From Vespa crabro (Eukaryota > Arthropoda > Insecta > Hymenoptera > Vespidae), in assembly GCF_910589235.1 (NCBI RefSeq), contig NC_060971.1, forward strand, positions 2,384,826 to 2,448,825: a stretch of DNA of 64,000 bases, in the 5' to 3' direction. Under the pieces are notes generated by a model that did not search any database, was not told the origin of the DNA, and worked only from the letters and a program-made list of their open reading frames with translations. How positions within the stretch are numbered: position 1 is the first letter of the stretch; each line of letters opens with the position of its first letter. Below are positions 46,861-59,800 of this stretch, in pieces. The position numbers and the translations under genes are program-made.

Positions 46861-48842
46861 GAAATATCACTTTTGTAACAAAGTATATACGTTACATGAG
46901 AAACCAGTTAGAAGATAAAAATTCACCTTGATCCTTTGATGCAGCTTCTCAACACATCTGAGTAACATTAACTCAATGTGTTTATGTCATTGTTATGTAA
47001 CGCTTAATGCATTATAAAGAGAAAAGAAAGAAAAAAAGAAAAAAGAAAAGAAAAAAAGAAAGAAAGAATGAAATAAAATTGTTCCTCAGCGCGATATCCT
47101 TTCACGATAGCAAACCTATTGAGATCACAATGTGCCATAATATCGCGTAACATAGTTGTATGTATGTATATATGTATGTGCCGAATTGAATGAAATATCA
47201 AATTATTCCCATCGCTTTATGAGGAAATCAAGGGGAACTCCATTTCGTCATAACGAACAAAGAACGTAACGAACGGGACGTCCGGTAAATTTTTACGAGA
47301 TCGCATCTGCTATTAATACACAGTGGGATAATGCCGATTGCATAAATAACATGCAAAGTAGTTTCAACACGATACGCCATGTTGGCCAAAATCTAAGTTC
47401 ATTTCTATTATTTATTAGTTTTTAGGTATGACCTCAGGGAATGTCTTAAGTGATCGCCATCGTGAATAACGTAGACTTGCTATACAATTTTTTTGAGAGA
47501 AATCAAATTCTTTTTTTGTCTTTTTTTTTTTTCTTTTTAATTTTCTTTCAATATACTATACGAATTGTAACGTTTATTTAATAATCTATTTACATGTATT
47601 TATTTGTGCAAGTACGTTTCGATTCTAACAACAAATTGGCTGGGTCAAATATTTAAGAAAATATTTTATATAATTGATTTACTATCACGAAAATTGCTTT
47701 TAATTTAATTGCGAGTTTAAAATTTTTTTTAAATTAATCCTAAGACGTCCATTTTAATAGAAAATAATTTATAATATAATAATATTCACTTTCTATAATA
47801 GCTCTCGTTGGAATCAAAGCGATGAAATGAAATAAAGAATGAAATTTGTCTCTCAATGACTGTTTAATGCCTATAATCTGATTATCAAATCACTATGGGC
47901 GTATAATCGCGACGTTGTAACAATGCAACGTAATTACAATCGATTAATTCGACCGATTGTAACCTTTAACGAGTTAAACTCAAGACGAATACTAATTCAT
48001 TTACTATCGATCTCATTCTAAGACCTTTTAAAAATGAATAAGAAAATATTATTCCATATCATACTTCCAATAAGATAATTATTATATACTCTTTCTCGTT
48101 TTCATTTTTATAAAAAGTTAATTATTCTTATATCGCTTTAGTCTTCATAATAATCTCCGATTTTTTTTTATTAGTACGTATTCGTATTATTTTTAATTTT
48201 TCATTACGAAGAATGCTGACCGCGATCAATAATCGCAACCACGTATAACGCCTACTGCAACCTGGTTGGCATCTTGCAATTTATACTCTCTCCCGATGAT
48301 GCCAGTGATGTTGTATATATATATATACTTACAATTAGAATCTGGCATTCATTCTCGAACTTTTCTCCTTTTATTGTACTATATCACGATATTATTGTAG
48401 GATGAAAGAATTCTTATGAACGCCATTTAACTATTCTACAAAATAGAAAATAAAATTTAATTTATGTCAAAAGATTTAATCAATCTAAAACCCTTAAACA
48501 TGAGCATCTCATTACGTCATAAATTAGTCAGACAATTTTTATCTATATTTTTATTTAGAAGAAGAAGAAAAAAAGAAAAGACATTTCTTTATGTGGATAA
48601 AAACATGTCATGTCTTTCAAAATGTGACATGATATGTCTCGTAATGAACGACGAATTAATAGGTATATTCTACGAAATTACAAAAGACGTATAATTCATG
48701 ATAGGACGCAAGTGCCACGATATACGTAATTGCGATTGATATCACAAGGATATCGATAAACCGTAAAGTAGGATGTGTTAGCCGACGTTAGTCTGTCAGT
48801 CTTCAAGTTAGTCTACCATCGTTAAGACAAAACAGTAAAGCC

Positions 48843-50987
48843 ATGATCGAAAATCTTAAACAAGCATTTTTTCCTCTTTTGCTTACCGGCTCTATACTCG
48901 GAATAATCATTATTGAATATCCTACGTACAAATTTATCATTTATATTAACATTATATATATATTGTGTTGGTGGATCGGTTACTTCACATTTTTCAAATA
49001 TCTCTTCTATTCTAGCCTATTTAATGTTTTATTTGATAATATCGCATCCATTATCGTTCTTCACTTCAACATGATCACAACGATTACGTCGATGGTCTTC
49101 TGCCTGTACAACAGCAAAGTACGGTATCTTTTATAGATTTTAACGTTACTTTTTTTACTTTATATAAAATCTTATCGTTAAAACTTTAATAATTTTATCT
49201 CATAACAAGGAAGATTCATTTCTATTGTTTTATTATTATTTTAATTTTTTTTTTTCCTTTCTTTTTTTTCTCTCTTTTTTTTTCAAGAAACTTGCAAATT
49301 GTTTGAAAAGGATGACTGCGCTCGATGATACTTTGAAAGGACTTGGTTTTCAAACGGAATATAAAAATTTACGAATATTAATGATATTCGTCGTTATAGG
49401 ATGGCTCGTAACAATTGTTTTATTGAATCTTTCCGAACTTTTTTTACATGTAAAAGTAATCGATGTGTCGAAAATTATTATTACATGCTTAATTAATCAG
49501 CCCATTCATAACAACACGATTTTGGATCTTATATTCATCATTCTTTTGTTGTACGTATTCGTAATTCAATATCTCAAGACAAAACAAATTGATAAAACAC
49601 GTATTAATGTACAAGCACATAATTAAATGCATTAAATAAATACACAAACATAATTTATCGCTTAATATTATATTTAAATGCAGATATGAAAGAACTAGAT
49701 TCTGTAAATTAAATGAATATATAACTCAACGTTGTAAGATATGTAAACATCGCTCTACAAAAATAATGCCTGAAGAGATTACGACAAGTACAACAAATTA
49801 TTCTAATGCAATAAATATTAACGAAGTATTGCGAGGAAATGGAGTTACAAACGATTTCAAGAGTTTCGATATATGGATAACAATGTAAAGCTATGTAAAA
49901 GTAATATACACATTATCACGCGTAAATTTTTGTTTTTTTGCAAAAAAATTCTCATTATAATATGTAATATGAATTTTTATTTAACATGATCTATGTTAAA
50001 TAGAAAATAAGAAAAAAGACAAGAAATGACAAAATCGTATTTATTTTTAGAAACGATCGAATTCAGAAAAAAAAATCCAATTAAAAAATATTTTCCTATA
50101 ATTAAATAAGAAATTAATCATTTCTCTTATAGGCATATTCATCTGGAATTGAGTACGATATGTGATGATTTGAATACAATATTTGGAGCAGCAATACTTT
50201 TAGAGATGATATCTTTCTTTATTTGCGAAATAGGCTTAATTTGCGAATTGTATTATGCATTTACTAATTTACATACTTGGGAATCGGATAGGATAAAGAA
50301 TGTCTTAGATATTGTTATATGGAGTACATTTTATATAACCAAATTACTCTCGATTAACTATATATGCGAGATAGTTAAGGCTGAGGTAATATTAAAAAAT
50401 AATACTTGATATATTGATGATATAAAGATGAATAATTAAATAGATATAGAATTTATTTAATATTATTAATCATTGATAATAATAGGCAAATAGGACGCAA
50501 GTACTTATTCAGAAAGTAATGGATTCCTTTCATATTACAATACGCGAAGAGGTAAGTTATTCGCAATTTAAAATATTCTAGATTATTATCATTAATTAAG
50601 CTAATAGTCTATAATTAATTATTTCGCTATCACAATCTCTTGTATTATAACATTTAAATTTGATTTTTATAAGGTTTTTCAATTCATATCCGAAATGACT
50701 TATAAGCGATTGAAATTTTCCGCATTTGGTTTTTACGAATATGGTTACAAATTTATTCGACAGGTATGTCTCTTAGATTTTATCTTTCTATTTAAGTATT
50801 CGATATAAAAGTATCATAAAAATGTTCGACTTATTGTGATTAAAAAAATGATTAGTTTTTTAAAGGTATTACAACCTTTCTGATAATCTTATTACAAATG
50901 GAAACTTCACCTGAGATTCCTAATGACATTACAACTTCATCAACATTAACAACAATAGAATCTAATCTATACAATAGTTCAATGTAA
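48843..50987 (+). CDS. Gustatory receptor (7tm_7 family), 426 aa
   Basis: Seven exons: 48843-49118, 49288-49550, 49684-49884, 50133-50385, 50486-50551, 50674-50763 and 50856-50987 (TAA 50985-50987). All phases join without a stop, giving 426 aa, the usual length for insect gustatory receptors. There are seven hydrophobic segments; a conserved intracellular stretch R-x-H-x-E-L-like (H-I-H-L-E-L) before C-D-D-L-N-x-I-F-G; and the C-terminal S-A-F-G-F-Y-E ... G-I-T-T-F-L-I-I-L-L-Q-M module, corresponding to the family signature T-Y-h-h-h-h-h-Q-F, here T-F-L-I-I-L-L-Q-M. The three short last exons with phase-0 introns are the typical C-terminal exon pattern of the family. It should be a dendritic ligand-gated cation channel; the ligand cannot be told from sequence. 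AATAAA at 51006-51011, only about 20 nt past the stop. Confidence 0.87.
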
Positions 50988-51133
50988 AAATGTAAAGATT
51001 AATAGAATAAATAATCTGTAATTATCAAATGTAAAGGTACAAGTTTGGCATATTGAAAATAGATATAACTGTATTTAGTTTCATTTTTTTTCAAAGATTA
51101 CATTTCTTACTAAAATAATAATAATTATAAGTA

Positions 51134-52835
51134 TTACATATTACTTAAATTCATTGATTCAAATCTACCTTTTTTCTGGTAATGTTTTATTCTGTTTTCT
51201 AAACTTTCTGCAAAAATTATATAACATACAATATTATATGACATTAAAATCACAAAATATTAAATAATAACAATATATAAACTACTCACCACAAGTTACT
51301 CTTTTCATTAAAGGTTGATAAACTTTTGAATGCACGCCAAGAAGTAAACAATCATTTTGAAATGTTGTATCTGTACAATTTTGTAAACTTTCTAAATCCA
51401 TTAACATATCTTTGATCATAGCTGATCTGTTTAAATTCAAATATTAAATTACAATAAGCAAAAAACGTTTCATTCTAGTAATAAATACATACTTCACAGT
51501 GTTTATCGACCAGTCTTGTTGTAAAATTTTTATAACCTTTATTAATTCATCTTCATCATAGAACCATTTGATATTTTCATATTCCGAGTGATAAAGATTT
51601 AAAGGAATTTCACAAGCTAGATTGTATTGAGGTTTACATGGATAGCTGTCGATATCAAGTAAGTTTAAAATAATTTCTGGTTTTTCTTTTTCTTGACCAA
51701 CTAGTAATAATACTCCCATTAAACAACGTATTTGATGCCAAAGAAATGCTTGACTTGTTATTTTTAATTCACATAGATCGTATCCTATTAAAATAAATAT
51801 GAAATTAAAAATTTAACTACTTTCTTCTAAGGTAATGTTTTAGATAATTATCATGACAAAGTTATATTTTAAATATATTATTACATTACCTGAATTATTT
51901 GTATAATCATTTTGTTTTACAGAAACTGTAGCATCAATTATTCTTCTTTTAAAATTTATCACACCATTGGCAACATCCATTTTACAAATATTTCGAAAAT
52001 CATGCGTGCCTATAGTATATTTAGCGGCTTTATTCATGGCATCAATATTTAATTTTCCTCTAGGAAAAATATATTTATATGTTCTATCTTTGCAATTAAA
52101 TCTAGCAGAGAAATCACTTGGAATTGGACTCCAAGCTATGCATCTTATATTTTGAGGAAGTAAACGATTTAATATCTTACAATATGATAATTCATTTTGT
52201 AAATCACTTTGTTTCTCAGGTTTCAATTTGCTACGTACATCTAAACTAATTACTTGAGAGAATGCACTGACACCTTTATCTGTTCTACCACAACGATGAT
52301 AATTTGCTTTTTCACGAGACTCTATACAACAACTTTTTATTAAAGCAGAAAATAAATGATGTTCAATAGTATTATTATTTCCTTCTTGACATGTAAAACC
52401 ATCATAATCCCAACCTAAATAGTACAATTTTAATAAAATATGCCTTTTGTGACACCTGCAATCAATTAATTGAATTAAATACTTGAAGTATTTCTATTCT
52501 ATTTTATATTTCAATTAAATTAAAATGGGAAATATTTTATGTCGCATACTTTGTAAAATCAAACTGCTTTTGATTTTTATTAAGACATTTCGTTTGTTCC
52601 ATTTCATGTGTTTCAGTTTTTCTAAGTATCATTTGAAGCTGCATATTATAAGCTTCTAATTGCAATATTTTATCTATTAATTCCTAAAACGTTAAAAAAA
52701 ATCATTTACCATAGACTATATAGCAAAATTTAAAAAATCTCAGAAAATAAATTATACCGATTTATCAGAAAGCTCCAGCTCCTCCTTAGTGGACAATCTC
52801 TTCAATTTCTTTTTCTTCGTAATAAATTTTGCCAT
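51134..52835 (-). CDS. PUS3: tRNA pseudouridine(38/39) synthase, PUS3/DEG1, 426 aa
   Basis: Minus-strand exons: 52835-52758, 52683-52550, 52455-51890, 51784-51493, 51426-51290 and 51207-51134 (TAA 51134-51136), in frame throughout. The N-terminus is a Lys-rich stretch plus a coiled coil (E-L-I-D-K-I-L-Q-L-E), as in eukaryotic PUS3. Then comes the TruA-type domain: Y-Y-L-G-W-D-Y-D-G-F, the catalytic motif C-G-R-T-D-K-G-V-S-A-F with the nucleophilic Asp, F-S-A-R-F-x-C-x-x-R-T-Y-K-Y, G-T-H-D-F-R-N-x-C-K, and the second-half motif F-L-W-H-Q-I-R-C-L-M-G. All active-site elements are present, so it should be active, making pseudouridine at positions 38 and 39 of the anticodon stem. It is convergent with the gustatory receptor (146 bp between coding ends) and divergent from PI4KA. 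Confidence 0.95.
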
Positions 52836-53725
52836 AATTAAAATTATAATATGTATATACAAACACACACATATATATATATATATATATATTAATATTA
52901 ATTCCTTATAATTAATGTTAAGAAAACAAAAAGGAAAATGGTTTACTTTAAAATATTTATATCATCAAAATATTTTAATTATTTTGAATACACAAATAAA
53001 AATAAATTATAATGACATTTTTTATAATGACATTATTTATAATAATCAGAAGTATTTTAACTTTTTACATATATTCTTATTATTATCTCATTCAATCTTC
53101 TCACATTTTACTTTTGACATATAAAACACATAACGAATCCAGATTGAAACAATATGCATGCTTATAATAAAAATGTAGAATCAAATACAATGGGAAAATT
53201 TCTTTTAGTTCTCCGGTAGATGTCTCGCAGATCACACGTTTTTCAAAAATATTTCAAACGTCAAAATTACTATATAAAAATTTGACGAAACATTAAAATA
53301 TACTCTATGATTCGCATTATTTGCGTATACAGCATACAATGATTTAATTACTTTAAAATACTTAAAATAGATCAAACTTTTTTGTATTTAATATTTTTAA
53401 ATTGATAAAAATTAATATTATTAGAAATAAATGTGAAGTTATTTTTATATGCGATTGATGCACTCTAATATTGCTTCTTTAATATCTAGGATTTTTTATT
53501 TTCTCATTAATATCTAATTTATTTTCTAGTTAATATCTAGGGTTTTATTTTCTCATACGTTATCATGTTATCCTAATAAATACATATATGTCAAAGTAGT
53601 CTTACGTCGTCTGATGACACAAGCGTAAGCACTTGTAACAATGCAATAGCATTTTGAGATAATGAATAAACGAGATTGTTCATAACTACATGATATAAGA
53701 AGAGGTGTAAGTGATTCTGGGCAAA
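52836..53725. promoter_or_regulatory. Intergenic region shared by divergent PUS3 and PI4KA
   Basis: About 890 bp between two divergent housekeeping genes, so probably carrying both promoters. It contains (CA/TA)n at 52862-52892, AT-rich filler and a repeated TTAATATCTAG-type element near 53478-53540. The PI4KA start sits in AAAATGGTGGCGG, which resembles a YY1/Pho site overlapping the ATG. Confidence 0.5.
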
Positions 53726-53849
53726 ATGGTGGCGGACGAGAAGTTGTTTTTCTCAAAAGCTGTACAACATTTGGCTAGATGCCTTGCTGCAATTAAACCT
53801 ACACCGTGGGAAAAGGTAAATTTATTTTATAAAGATTCTTACAGTATTG

Positions 53850-53889
<40 letters not shown>

Positions 53890-56800
53890 TATGATCAATA
53901 TCTTTTGCTTTATAATATTATTCGGTAATGTTAAAATGACATGTTTCTCTCTAAGAGAGTAAAATCATTTTTATTAAAAATTAAAGTTGAATTTTTTATT
54001 ATTTTATTATATCTAATCGTTTAAATATAAATTAAATCTATAAAGCAATTTTTAATTTAACTTTTATTTTAAAATAATCTTTTTTTTTCTCTTTTCTCAA
54101 TAACATTTTAAGTTGTCATTGTTCTGTGATATAATATGAGACAACTTATACAAAAACAAGTAAAATGCTTGATTTTATCCTTTTTGTGTTTAAATTTTTT
54201 CTTCCTATTATTCTGTCATTTTTTTATGTTATAATAAGCAGTATGTTTTTATAATTACTGCTTTATAATCATTGCTATATGTATTAAAGATATAATTTTG
54301 TAATTCAAATACGTTTATGTGTAAATATACTTATGAATAAGATGGGTAATAAAAGAATTTAAATGAAAAAAATATCTCAATTGAGATACCATCACTACTA
54401 TTATTATTGCTTCTTACTGTACATGATGTAATTAATTTCTTTCATTAATTACTGTTACCTGTTATAATATTACATAATATGTTATTATAAAGTGACTATG
54501 TATTTTTTTACAATAAAAAAATAAGCAGATTTTTTATTATATATAAGATAAATTGTACATACTATTATGGATGAATTAAATTTATATCATTCTAAATATA
54601 TTAAGTTGTACTTAATATATTTAAATTATACTTGAACTAATTTATATTCAATTGATTTATGTCTATATATACACGTTCTTTAAATTGTATAATTTCTCTT
54701 ATTTCTCTTTTGTTATAAGTATATATTATCAAATTTAAGTGAAATTTAATATATTCTATTATTTAAATGAAATTTAAAATGAAATTACATGTAAATTAAA
54801 ACTAAAAATAAATAAAAAATTAGAAGAAATTCATATTTTAAGGTAATTTCATTTAATATTTATTTCCTTTAATACAGGTAACTCGTTTATTTAAATTATG
54901 TCCTCAAGAAACTGCTCAAGGAATATATCGTTTAGATCAACGTGGACAAGATGCAACTATTGCATTGGGAATATATTTTTTGGAATCAGGATTACAACAT
55001 CGGGATCGTATTTTACCATATTTTTTACGGTTATTACGTGGTCTTCCAAAAGCTGTTTGGCTGGATGAAGTTAGAGTTTCACCCAGTGAAAGAGTTCCTG
55101 TTGCTGAACGTTTTAGTTTTTGTTTGAATACATTGCTAAGCGATGTAGCTGCCAGATGTGAATCAGCTCGTGAAGAAATTATTTCTACGCAGATTGAGAT
55201 ATTAGCTGTTTTAACCAATCTGATACGTGGTTATAAAGAACAAAATGGAAATAGGGGTATGCAAGCAAAATGTAAGATTTCTTCAAGCAAATGTATTTCC
55301 TTATGTATTTATTATTCATGAAAATATATGTTTATAAATTTATATTTTTTTTCACAGTGTCTTTATGCAAGTGTCTAGTTCCAGTACTTATTGGGCTAGC
55401 AAGGTCTATGGGTCGTTTCGCATGTACAGATCCACCTTTGCTTTGTCGTATCTTTCCACGGCCTGAAACTCCAGTTTCTTTTACTAATACAGAAACACGT
55501 TTAACATCAGATAAAAAACAACATAGTTTTTCAAATTTTCGTCCAATTATTCCAAGGTCTCTTAGTGGAAACCTAAATCCTTATCCACCGGTTGATAATA
55601 ATCCAGCATTGCTAACTGCTGATTCTGATTATACATGTATCAAGAGACCATCATTACAGTCTTTTTCATCTGTGCCATATGATCCAGTTACATACTTTTT
55701 CAGTAGATATGGATCCAGTTTTAATCAATTTCCACAAATGCGATGTAATGAAAGTCCTGAAAAAAGGGCTGCAATGCAATTTAATGTAGTGCATTTACAA
55801 AGTGTCCTAGCATTAGCTAAAAAGCTACTTACTAAAGACATTCTTACATTTCTCGATGAAGAAGCTCAACAAGTTAGTATTTTCACATTATTTTGGTACT
55901 TCATAAATTTCAATAATTCTAGAATAATTTTTTTTGAAAGTAGTTTCCTCTTAATTATTTAAATATAGTTATATATAAATATACTTTAACTTCTTCATAA
56001 ATTTATATTTATTGAATTATTATTTTTATAGGTTTATAATTCTGGTCAAGTACAAATATTTCCATATCGCACATTCAGTGAAACCATGAATTTAGTTATG
56101 GTAGCAGTTTTGCGAGAGTTATTACAAAATCAACGTGATTTACCTGCTCCATTTACAAGAGATGTACAAGAATTTGTTAAAGGCCTTTTCTTGTCAGGAC
56201 AGACAGAATTGCAATCTAGACAACATGATGCTAGTGAACGAGAAGATGTAGATACTAATTTTCGGACAGTAAATAGATTTAAAGTTAATGTCATGGCAAA
56301 TTCTGCATGTGTTGATCTTCTTGTTTGGGCCATTGGAGATGAAACTGGTACGTAAATAATTTTTTATATATAATGTATGGTAACTACAAAATACTAATAA
56401 CAGGAATGTATTATAATATCTTGTACACACATAAATGCATGTTTTAAAAAGGCACATGTAGATTAAAAGCTTCATTGTAAAAAGTATTTTACATTTAAAT
56501 GTAATGTGTTTATGTATATCAGAGACATACAAACTGCAATTTGGTAAAGGAGAAATGATTCTTCCACTATTACTATTTGATCATCCACATGCTATACTTG
56601 TAGCAAATAATTCAATAATATTGTGATGTGACCAAGGAGAAATAAAAAAAAAAAAAAATAGTAAGGATAAGAGGCACAAATCAACTTTGCAAGTCTCTGA
56701 TGTATATTATTACACTTACTTCTCACTCTAAAGTAAATTATAATATTAAAAATATAATTAAATTTTAGTTCTCGTTTATTTATATGAATTTATTAAAATT

Positions 56801-59800
56801 ATCTATATAGTATATATCATCTTTTTCTTAATGTTACATTTTATAATGATACATATCGCACACGCGATGAAAGTAACAAAACTCAAAAAACACGATTTTC
56901 AAGTTATATAATGTCTAATTTATATAATATTTAATTATATTCAAGAAGAGTTTTTTGTTCCTACTGGAAAACAATTTTTTAAGTTATATTACTTTCTTCA
57001 TAAGTATGTGATATGACAATTTATTTAAACTTTCTAAATTCCTTTTTTATTTACTTTTTAAATAATAACAAAAGATTATAAACAATAAAAATTACATTTA
57101 TCTTAAGTCATTAACGAAACTTTATTAAGAACAATTTATTAAAAACAAGGATAATTGTTGCTACATAATTTTACATATATATATGTATATATAGTTACAA
57201 CAAATATTGTAAGTAAAACATTATTATACGGTATTTTTGCAGTGAGCGGGGAGTATGATACATCCGCACTGTTCGCGGATATCAGTTCTATGCTGCTCGG
57301 CGAGGGTATTCTTGTTTACCCCTTGTGTTTCTATTTTATTAACTATTCTGTTTACATGATAACATTTAATATACCAGTTTAATATAAACATTCCCTGCCG
57401 CAGCAATACTATATTGCGGTGTTCCTATTGCCTATTATTTCTGTGTGCAGTATGATTGATTGTTTTATGCATTTTCATACATAAATATAATATTTTATTG
57501 CAATCAAAGAATATTTTGATATATTTTATCAATGTTCATATATAAAAGAATTAATATTAGAAACTGCTTAACTAAAAGCATTTTGTGTATGATATTCGAT
57601 TATCAAATAATCATTCAAGTAATGTTTAGATAAACATTTTATGTTTAATCCTTAGATATTTCATATAGAAATAACTAATTAACTAGTTATCTATGATAGC
57701 AGAAATTATTAAAAGTATATTATTACTTTTGTTTCCAGGTGCTGATAGTTTATGTGGTCGTCTTGTTGAAAAGATTAATTCTAATCATGGCCCAAAACTT
57801 GTACTAGCGCACATGCCTTTACTGTTAATATGCTTAGAAGGTTTAGGAAAATTAGCTCAGAAGTTTCCTAATATTGCAAGTACTTCTATATATTATCTTC
57901 GTGAATTTCTTATTGTCCCTTCACCTATACTATTAAAATTATACCGTCAACTCAATGAAAGATCTATGAAAGAACATCATTTTAAAGTTACTGGTAAGAA
58001 AAATAAAAATACAAATATTATTAAATTTCTAATATTAACATAATTTTTTTTATTATGTTTTTATTATTATTAATATTATTATTATTATTATTATTATCTA
58101 TAAAGTACAAGGAAAAGAAACACAAGATTCAAAACAGACAACATCATCTGTTCAAATTGCTTTTGAAAAATTGCGTGATGCAGCAATTGGCAATCTTTGC
58201 ATAGCTTTGGAAGCAGCACATTCTGTTAATCCAGATTGTGTACCAGCACTAGTGGCTAGTGTATCTAATAGGTTATTTGCAGCAGATATATGTGATGGGT
58301 ATGATTTTTATTCTAATATATTATAATGAACTCTATCATTATCATATAATGTTATATATGTATATATATCTATAACAATTTTATTTCAGGGAATCTGATG
58401 AAAAATCAAATAGTGAGTTAATCTCAAAAAATATTGTTATCATGTTAGGACATGTAGCTGTAGCTTTAAAGGATACTCCAAAAACAATGCGTACAATATT
58501 TCCATTTTTTCATCAACTTTTCTGTCGTTCACCAAGCGATCTCGACTTTCTCATTGTGGATCAATTAGGTTGTATGATTATTGCTAAATGTGAAGCACAG
58601 GTTAGACTTTAATATACTGTATTAATGTAACATATAATTATTTACCTGATTTGTTTACTTCATGATGATTAAACGGTTAGATTAAAATATTATTCTTTTA
58701 AATAGATTTATGAAGGTATAATGCAGATGTTTTCAATGTCGTTGGGATCAAGTACTGCAACTTATGCATCAAATGATGATAGAAAACAATATTGTCATGT
58801 TTCTAAAGCAGTAACAAATGCTCTTGCTAATATAGCAGCTAACTTACAAGGTGAAACGGAACTAAATGATTTGCTTCTTCATCTTCTAGAACTTTTTGTT
58901 CAATTAGGTCTCGAAGGTAAACGTGCCAGTGATAAAGTTCCAAACAGTATTGCTACAACGGTAATAAATACTAATTAAACATATGTTGTTCTACATATAT
59001 ATATATATTATATTAATCAGTATCATTAATAATGCAGAAAACAACAAATAGTGCTGGAAATTTGGGAGTTCTAATTCCTGTTATTGCTATATTATTGAGA
59101 CGTTTACCACCAATTAGACATCCACAAAAAAGACTTTTAAAACTTTTTAAAGATTTCTGGGTCTATTGTGTTGTAATGGGTTTTGCTGCTGATCAGCAAT
59201 CGAAAATATGGCCTATTGAGTGGTATGATGGTGTTAAAGAAATAGCTGTTAAATCACCCTATCTTATTTCACCAACTAGTGCACGTCTCGAAATGCGAGA
59301 ACTACAATATACTTCAGCAGTACGCAATGATAGTGTTTCATTAACTGAACTTCAAGAATTACGTAGCCAAATATTAAAATTAAGTAGCAGGTAAATTTAT
59401 ATTATAGATATACAGCATGCACGATTTTTTTATTGTCCAATATGAATTTGATATATTTGATATATTTTATTACTGACAGGTCCAATGATATATCAGCATA
59501 TGTAGCAAAATTACAGTTTGCTCAGTGTACATATTTATTATCAGTATACTGGTTGGAAACCTTAAGGGTTGGAAACAGTCCAGAGCCTAGTTTACATCCA
59601 ATAATGGAATATTTATGTGATTCTGATTTGCAAAAGGATAAAAGTGGTATGTGGCAATGTATATGTTGTATTGCAGACTCTGTCTTCGTTAGATTTAAAG
59701 ATGTCATGCAACGTAAACCAAAAGATGAACAACGAGAAAAAGAATTAGAAAATCACGCTCAATTTTTATTAGTATATTTTAATCATGTACATAAACAAAT

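Larger units (their letters stand above)
44862..48842. other. Gene desert, right part
   Basis: About 4 kb. It contains a duplicated 68-bp segment (45721-45788 and 46289-46356), an A-rich tandem array (about 46753-46860), and two short minus-strand frames (45285-45067, 72 aa, and 46536-46315, 73 aa) that are less repetitive than the background but match no family I know. A 76-codon plus-strand frame (48464-48694) also matches nothing. The last few hundred bases are presumably the gustatory-receptor promoter. Confidence 0.5.

Noticed and set aside
48464..48694. 76-codon plus-strand frame upstream of the gustatory receptor
   Set aside because: Contains an Arg/Lys-rich simple-sequence core, no splice link to the receptor, no family match.
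54937..55218. 93-codon minus-strand frame
   Set aside because: Antisense shadow of PI4KA exon 54878-55271.
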